Below, piece after piece: positions 7,561-12,934 of a stretch of 12,934 bases of DNA. The notes beneath the pieces were generated by a model. The model ran no database searches. It was not told the DNA's origin and worked only from the letters and a program-made list of their open reading frames with translations. Position numbers and translations under genes: made by a program. This DNA is from Funneliformis mosseae. Lineage: Eukaryota; Glomeromycota; Glomeromycetes; Glomerales; Glomeraceae. The stretch covers positions 1-12,934 of the forward strand of contig CAJVPP010002985.1 of NCBI GenBank assembly GCA_910592005.1. The letters run 5' to 3'. Each line of letters starts with the position of its first letter. The stretch's first letter is position 1.

Positions 7561-8758
7561 TAATACTTTATAAAGATTTTATTATAATTGAATATGTGAG
7601 CATAAATTTTAATTTGTGTTAATAACTGGTTGATCAATCTATTAATTAATATTAATCATTTTTAAATATTGAATTTTGAAAATAAACAGATATAAATGAA
7701 GTTAAAAATCAATAGAAACTTAATCTTCACTAATAGATCTATAATAAATACTATCTTATGTCTTCAAATAATAAAATCCTTTATCTTATAAGAAAATAAT
7801 TAACCAATAATTAGTAAATTAAATATTTCCTTTAAATGATTATAATAATAGACTGTAGTAAATACTACAGTACTATCCAATTGTACTTTTATTAAAAATA
7901 TAAATCAGTTTAATTCTTAAGTATATTTGATAATATAAGTATAATAGTCACTTATTTTTTTGAATTCTATAGAGATAGTAATTCTTAAGGTATAAACCTT
8001 ATAAGATTATTTTATTCTAACCTTTTTGATAATGTATAATATCCTAATAATTATAATTTTTTTGTAATTTTAACAAATTCAAGCAAATTTATATGATATA
8101 TATATATATAAATTACTATAAAAAAAGATAAGTATATTTATTAATATATTGAATGAAATGTAAAAATAAATATAAATTATAGTAATATAATATATCAAAT
8201 AATATCAAAAAGTATTATAAATAATTAAGCAGTATTGCTACTTTTAATAAATCAGAATAATAAGAAAATATTTTCTATATTTAATTCTTATTTTATATAT
8301 ATTAATACTTAAAAAAATCTAATACTATATTAATAATAATATAAAATATGAAAATTAAATTACCTTTATTATTTATATTTCTTATAATACTTGTTTTAGT
8401 AAAATTTGAATAAAAATTAAATCCTAAAAATCTTTGTAAAATATTAATATACTTAGTAATTTTTGCAAAAAATAAATAAAAAATTGTAAAAAATATACTT
8501 GAATCACCTAATTTTTAGAAGAGTATTATAATATATTTTCTATATATTTAGTATAATTTTATAATAAACTTAAAATAATTTTATTTAAAATAAAATAAAA
8601 ATAATAGAATAATAAATAAAAATATCATAAATAATAGTATAAACTTTTAAATTATGAAAAATTTACTAAATAAGTAACATTTTTTATTTTAATAATTCTA
8701 AATATTATATTTAAAAATGAAAAATCTGATTATTTTAAACTATTATAAGACTTTATCA
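7561..8758. other. Extremely AT-rich stretch; short palindromes, no supported gene
   Basis: A perfect inverted repeat ACTGTAGTA-AA-TACTACAGT lies at 7852-7871, and a weaker AAGGT-ATAA-ACCTT hairpin at about 7988-8001. TA-rich runs occur near 8098-8111. The minus strand between about 8365 and 8758 has somewhat fewer stops than expected in the frame that continues from the relic at 8759-8986, but not enough to call a gene. Confidence 0.4.
7852..7871. repeat. Perfect inverted repeat, 9-bp arms
   Basis: ACTGTAGTA and TACTACAGT are exact reverse complements separated by AA. This is a possible small hairpin or protein-binding palindrome; no adjacent gene gives it context. Confidence 0.7.
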
Positions 8759-8986
8759 TAAACTAAATCTTCTATCATCTTTATAAGAAATTTTAATATG
8801 ATTAATATTACTAGTCATTAAAACATATAAATATAATTTAAAAAATTTATGCATTTTAATAGATCTAATTAATAGAATTTATTATAAAAAAACATTTAAA
8901 ATCTTAGCATAATAGATAATATAAATTTTAAAGAATTTAATTTTAGTTATAGAAATATATTTAATGCAATTAAAAAAAATTTTCAT
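8759..8986 (-). pseudogene. Possible decayed coding segment, unknown family
   Basis: Reading minus from ATG 8986, 76 codons contain only two stops, adjacent to each other after codon 34, in sequence that is well over 80% A+T. The second half reads ILLIRSIKMHKFFKLYLYVL and continues to YKDDRRFSL before TGA, which looks more protein-like than the surroundings. The same frame continues leftward with scattered stops. I do not recognise a domain. Chance is a real alternative. Confidence 0.25.
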
Positions 8987-9567
8987 ATTACTTTATATAT
9001 GCTATTTAAATTAAAATTCTTAAAAAAGAGAAATAATATAAACTTAGCTACAAATTTTAGATTAAATTCTTATTTACAATTAAGGTTGCTTATCTAAATT
9101 CATTTTAAATTTAACAAAATGTTTAAATTATAGTTTTGCTAAATTTTTACTAAAATTTTAATATAGTTTTACATTTTTATACATCAGCAAATCATGTGAT
9201 AAATGTATATTACTTAAACATTAACCATAAATGTATATCAAAAAAGACATTGATTATTGGACTCTATAATATAATATCAATATACAATAAAATAATATTT
9301 ATTACTTAAATTAAGATATTTATTATATATTATTACTTAATATATATTATTTTTTAATATGCAAAATTATAAACTATTTATTATTTTATTATAATATTGA
9401 ATTTTAGCATTTATTTACAGAAAAAACAAACACATTCAATTATAAAATATATAATAGAATTTATCTATACTATAAAAATAGTTATTACAAATTAATTATC
9501 AAAATGAAACTAAAATCATAAATATAAAATATAAAAGATAAATAATATCATAAAAAAACTTGATTAT
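8987..9567. other. AT-rich spacer without a supported gene
   Basis: Only short frames interrupted by stops are seen. A direct repeat ATAAATGTATAT occurs twice (9200-9211 and 9227-9238). The segment ends next to the stop codon of the minus-strand relic at 9568. Confidence 0.45.
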
Positions 9568-9627
9568 CTAATCTTCAAGCCCAATATCAGTATCTTCATT
9601 ATTATGATCAACTAGATTATATTCTTC

Positions 9628-9697
9628 CTATTTAATTTTAAATGTAAAAATTAATTAAATTACAAATTAAGCTAATAAAAATATTAGTATTAAATAC
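9628..9697 (-). other. Relic intron, 70 bp, phase 0
   Basis: The donor GTATTT follows GATGAAGAG, and the acceptor AAATAG precedes GAAGAATATAATC. Splicing joins TATGATGAAGAG to GAAGAATAT in frame and yields a continuous acidic tail (LYDEE joined to EEYNLVDH). Confidence 0.5.
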
Positions 9698-10771
9698 CTC
9701 TTCATCATAAAGCATATTCAATTTTTTATTTATTTGTTCTATATTATTTCACTAGTAAGAATCATTGTCTGAACTTTAATATCAAATATAAGATCAACAA
9801 TAGCAATAACAAAAGTACAATTGATTGTGATATGTTTCTTTATCTTAAATACTTCATTTATGATTCTATTTATATATATATAATGTTGATTATTACTATT
9901 TTCATTTACTTTATATTATAAGTTTTCTCTCACTTACTCTACATATGAAGAATTTTTCTATACTATTACTTCTTCTATAAATGCTTATTATTGAAAATTT
10001 TACCTATACAGACTTTATTAAATATTTTTAAAATTATGATTTTAGTATTTCTGATATAATTAGTTTGTTTTACACAAAATTCACTATGTATCTATAATAT
10101 TTAATATAATATATTAATTTATTATAAAGATATTAATATATATTATAAATAATTCAACTTATTACAGATTGAAGTACTTTTCTCTAATATTTCAATTACC
10201 TTTTAATTATACTTTTGATTATTTGTAATTTCATCTGAATGCATTTTTTCAAAAAAGTAAATAAATTCATAAACTTTTATTATCAGGATTTTATCATTAA
10301 AAAAACCTTATATATGCATTGATTAAAATTTATTATATTATAATTAAATAGTTAAGTCATTAAAAAATAAAATAAACTAATCAATTAGAAATGTCTTATA
10401 TTATGTCAAAAGTATTATTTTTTGTTAGAACTCTTAAATTTATTATTAAATAATCCTGCATGTTATATAGGTTATTAAATAACTTTATTAATATAATCAT
10501 TAATGAAATTATTCATAGTAGCTTTTATATAAAAAGAAGACTCTGCTTTTTCATATACTTTTATAGAATAAGATAAAGCTTTATTCAACATATCAAGATC
10601 CTTATTACCTTGACAAAATTCTATATAATAAATAAATTTATTAACAATTAGTGTAAATTAAAAATCTTTTAAAGAATAATAATTATAATGATCCTTACAC
10701 TTTATATTAGAATTATTACTATAAATATGATTATTTTTACACTTAAACTTATTCGTTATCATAAAATAATT

Positions 10772-10834
10772 CTAAATAATATATATAGTGAGCTATGTAA
10801 TAATATAGAACATAATTATATTTAATATGATTAC
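10772..10834 (-). other. Relic intron, 63 bp, phase 0
   Basis: The donor GTAATC follows AGAAAAG and the acceptor ATTTAG precedes AATTATTTTATG. Frames on both sides (NTYINIIIEK and NYFMITNKFKCK) are open and join in phase 0, which supports a genuine former intron. Confidence 0.45.
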
Positions 10835-11156
10835 CTTTTCTATTATTATATTAATGTAAGTATTCAAAATCACATCTTCAATAAGTAAAATTATAATGTG
10901 ATCTACTGAAGTATTTTATTCGTTATTAATTCTCTTTTATGTGTTAGATGATATAAATTATTTTCCTTAGATATTAGCTTTTTCTTAGATGATAGCATTA
11001 TTAATTTCTGAGTAATATTATAGTATAATAAAATAATCAAATAATATTGATATAATAAATTGTAATAAACATATTAACACAATATTTTATTACTTTATTA
11101 TTATAACACAAGTATAATTCTCTTAAAGTAAAGGTAACAAGTAGTTTACTAGACAT

Positions 11157-11831
11157 TTTTAATCACTAAGAATATTTTAAAAATTAAAAAAAGGATTTAG
11201 TTATAGCTTTTTAAACATTTTAAATATTTTAATATTATATATTAATTACATCATAATATTAGTTATATTTGAATTTTATATGATTCTGCAATTATAAATA
11301 GTTAGTAGTTCTATAATTAAATTAAATTATTAAATAATAAAAGTCAGTAATTTAATCTTTATAATTAAATTATAAATAAAATAATATAAATATCAATCCT
11401 AAAAACTTAACTAAATATAAGTTTAAAATATTACAAAATAAAATTACTTATGAATATTATTGTGAGTACTATCTAAGAATATTCAGTAAACTTAACTTTC
11501 AATAAAATTATCTTCAGTTATATTATGACCAAATATATTTAAATAAAATAAGACTTACTCGCAAAGGAAAAAATACTACAACAAATACTTTAAAACTTTA
11601 CAAGAATAGAGTTTTTTAAAGGATTTAAATAATGAATAAGTTATATTATTAGTTAATTTAGATGATTATTAGTGGATTAGTTTAATGTTAATTTAAAATA
11701 TTTATAGAAAGATAATTAACTAACATACAGTATATAACCTTATTAATAGGATGATATCATATATAGAAATAACTCTAACATTTTAAGTAATAACTCTAAT
11801 ATTTTAAGAAGTAATAAAAATTATTTTTTAG
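11157..11831. other. Spacer between divergent relics; no firm gene
   Basis: A plus-strand frame near 11506-11607 reads QLYYDQIYLNKIRLTRKGKN and on to LYKNRVF; it could be an upstream exon remnant of the transposase relic, but nothing confirms it. A near-duplicate ACTCTAAcATTTTAAG / ACTCTAAtATTTTAAG occurs at about 11770-11785 and 11792-11807. A splice-acceptor-like TTATTTTTTAG ends at 11831. Confidence 0.35.
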
Positions 11832-12702
11832 GTCTAAATGATGATTGTTTAAATGAAATGAAAATGAAAGTTCAAATAAAGATAATGAAAATAAAAGTTT
11901 AAATAAAGATAATGAAAATTTAATTGATAATTTAATTGAGAGATCAAGTGAAATTTTATTAAATATGAATAGAGATCATTATGAAATTCAGAAAAATATT
12001 ATTATAAATATCAGATCATCACAAAAAGTACTGAAAACATATAATTCTTTAATACTAACATTTTTAAACCTTGCATATAAAGCATTTGTATAGTTAGTTA
12101 CTAAACATAAACTTTTTAATTCTACAGTGAATAATATTATTAAATTATTTAATAAATTTCAAATGAATCTAGCTGCTACTTTATTATCAAATGCTAAGTC
12201 AGTACAAATATTACTAGATTTAATGCAAATTCTCATATTCTTTATAGTAATACTAATGTAATGAAGTATAACCAAATTAAATATATACTATATTATTAAT
12301 CAATTTTTAATGCTGTTAAAGAATTATTAAGTAATAAAGAAATATTTAAATATTGTAATTTAATTATAAACCTAGATATATAATAAATATCAATAATAAA
12401 GAAGAGAAATATTATTTTAAATTATATAATAGTGAATAATAGAGTTGAGATCAATTATCAATTAATGAAGGTATTAAAGTACTTTTAAAATTCTTTATTC
12501 TAATGCTAAAACTTACGATATGCTTAAAAAAATATCAGAGTATTCAGTATTATTAACCTTAGACAATATTTTGAATTAGCATTATAATAAACTAGATACT
12601 AAAGCTTTACTAGCATATTTGTCTAAAATTAATATATTGTTAAGCCTAAACACTACGTCTTTAGGATAACAAAGCTTATTTACTAACAGGAAGTTTAAGT
12701 GA
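11832..12702 (+). pseudogene. Decayed Plavaka-type (CACTA-like) transposase
   Basis: Four frame segments follow the order expected of the Plavaka transposase family of fungi. From 11863 frame 1 gives an N/D/E-rich tract, then LVTKHKLFNSTVNNIIKLFN after a stop at 12091. From 12222 frame 3 gives NAVKELLSNKEIFKYC. From 12383 frame 2 gives LYNSE, two stops, then DQLSINEGIKVL. From 12496 frame 1 gives YSNAKTYDMLKKISEYSVLL, LTLDNILN, a stop, then DTKALLAYLSK. I recognise these as the conserved blocks around the family's D-x-x-T-x-x-x-G-K, L-x-x-N-I and D-A-K-x-L-L-A/G-Y-L-P signatures. At least three frameshifts and about ten stops show long inactivation, and the catalytic domain is incomplete. The acceptor at 11830-11831 suggests the relic begins at an exon boundary. 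Family assignment is from memory of the motifs, not a search. Confidence 0.7.
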
Positions 12703-12708
12703 TAAACT

Positions 12709-12934
12709 ATGAAAGAAATAAACATAAATTTATTTAAGTTGAAGGGTCAGGTCGTCTTTATTGATGATTTGTGTTTTAAGGAAATAGATATTAGCAAAAA
12801 TATAGTTTTTATATTATTAAGATTATACTTTATTAATTATATGATTGAAACTTGTTGGTTTGTCAAGGCGACAATACAGGATATTTATATAAAATACAAT
12901 TATAAGATAGAGATAATAAATATAATAGTGAAAG
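12709..12934 (+). CDS. Open frame leaving the window, unidentified, partial
   Basis: ATG at 12709-12711 follows an in-frame TAA and opens 75 codons without a stop to the window edge, starting MKEININLFKLKGQVVFIDD and later reading CWFVKATIQDIYIKYNYK. At this base composition a stop-free run of 75 codons is unlikely by chance, and it contrasts with the stop-riddled sequence upstream. It lies in the same frame as the last transposase segment, so it could be a further fragment of that element, but it does not match the conserved blocks I would expect next. It may be the start of a separate gene or another inserted element. Confidence 0.45.
   Translation, partial: MKEININLFKLKGQVVFIDDLCFKEIDISKNIVFILLRLYFINYMIETCWFVKATIQDIYIKYNYKIEIINIIVK

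Larger units (their letters stand above)
9568..11156 (-). pseudogene. Decayed multi-exon gene with intact acidic C-terminus, family unrecognised
   Basis: Minus-strand coding remnants are separated by three intron-like segments that all fit GT-AG and phase 0: 10772-10834 (63 bp), 10092-10199 (108 bp) and 9628-9697 (70 bp). Readable pieces include SVDHIIILLIEDVILNTY before the first intron, LDMLNKALSYSIKVYEKAES near 10510-10600, IHSEFCVKQTNYIRN after the second, HITINCTFVIAIVDLIFDIK near 9750-9830, and EEYNLVDHNNEDTDIGLED ending at TAG 9568-9570. Several stops and likely frameshifts interrupt the upstream exons, so no full protein is encoded. An ATG at 11156-11154 starts a 40-codon frame (MSSKLLVTFTLRELYLCYNN) that may be the 5' remnant. 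I cannot assign a family. An old transposon gene or a degenerate member of a lineage-specific family are both possible. Confidence 0.45.

Overview
The window is very AT-rich eukaryotic DNA. GT-AG introns of about 60-110 bp, a decayed Plavaka-type (fungal, CACTA-like) transposase, and a short inverted-repeat transposon with GGCCGGGC ends all point to a fungus. An arbuscular-mycorrhizal (Glomeromycotina, Rhizophagus-like) genome is the best guess. This rests on recognition from memory, not a search. No rRNA, tRNA, CRISPR array or bacterial-type operon is visible.

Left part (1-3117, minus strand): this is the striking feature. A gene appears to be built of very small exons. Exons of 42, 20/21, 21, 15, 12 and 48 nt are followed by an array of 28 units in which exactly three bases lie between a splice acceptor AG and a donor, usually GTAAGT. 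The introns between them are 70-112 bp. The array runs off the left edge. Read in the phase set by the larger exons, all 28 triplets give an open frame, so the gene would gain one codon per repeat of about 90 bp. Whether the triplets are real microexons, recursive-splicing points or an inert intron array cannot be settled without RNA.

Centre (3118-5440): a short AT-rich spacer looks like a divergent promoter. To its right is a plus-strand gene relic (3378-4659) whose coding exon is interrupted by a 531-bp miniature inverted-repeat transposon flanked by TAA duplications. Removing the element rejoins the reading frame. Its C-terminal part is lysine-rich. A weak two-exon small gene candidate lies at 5005-5436, with an 83-bp imperfect palindrome inside its putative intron.

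Right part (5440-12934): mostly extremely AT-rich DNA with gene relics. There is a small GC-richer motif island (7362-7560), a weak minus-strand coding relic (8759-8986), and a larger minus-strand relic (9568-11156) that keeps three intron-like GT-AG segments and an intact acidic C-terminus. A divergent plus-strand Plavaka transposase relic (11832-12702) is broken by stops and frameshifts. The last 226 bp carry an unbroken unidentified frame that leaves the window. The relics suggest a transposon graveyard drifting toward A+T beside the microexon gene.
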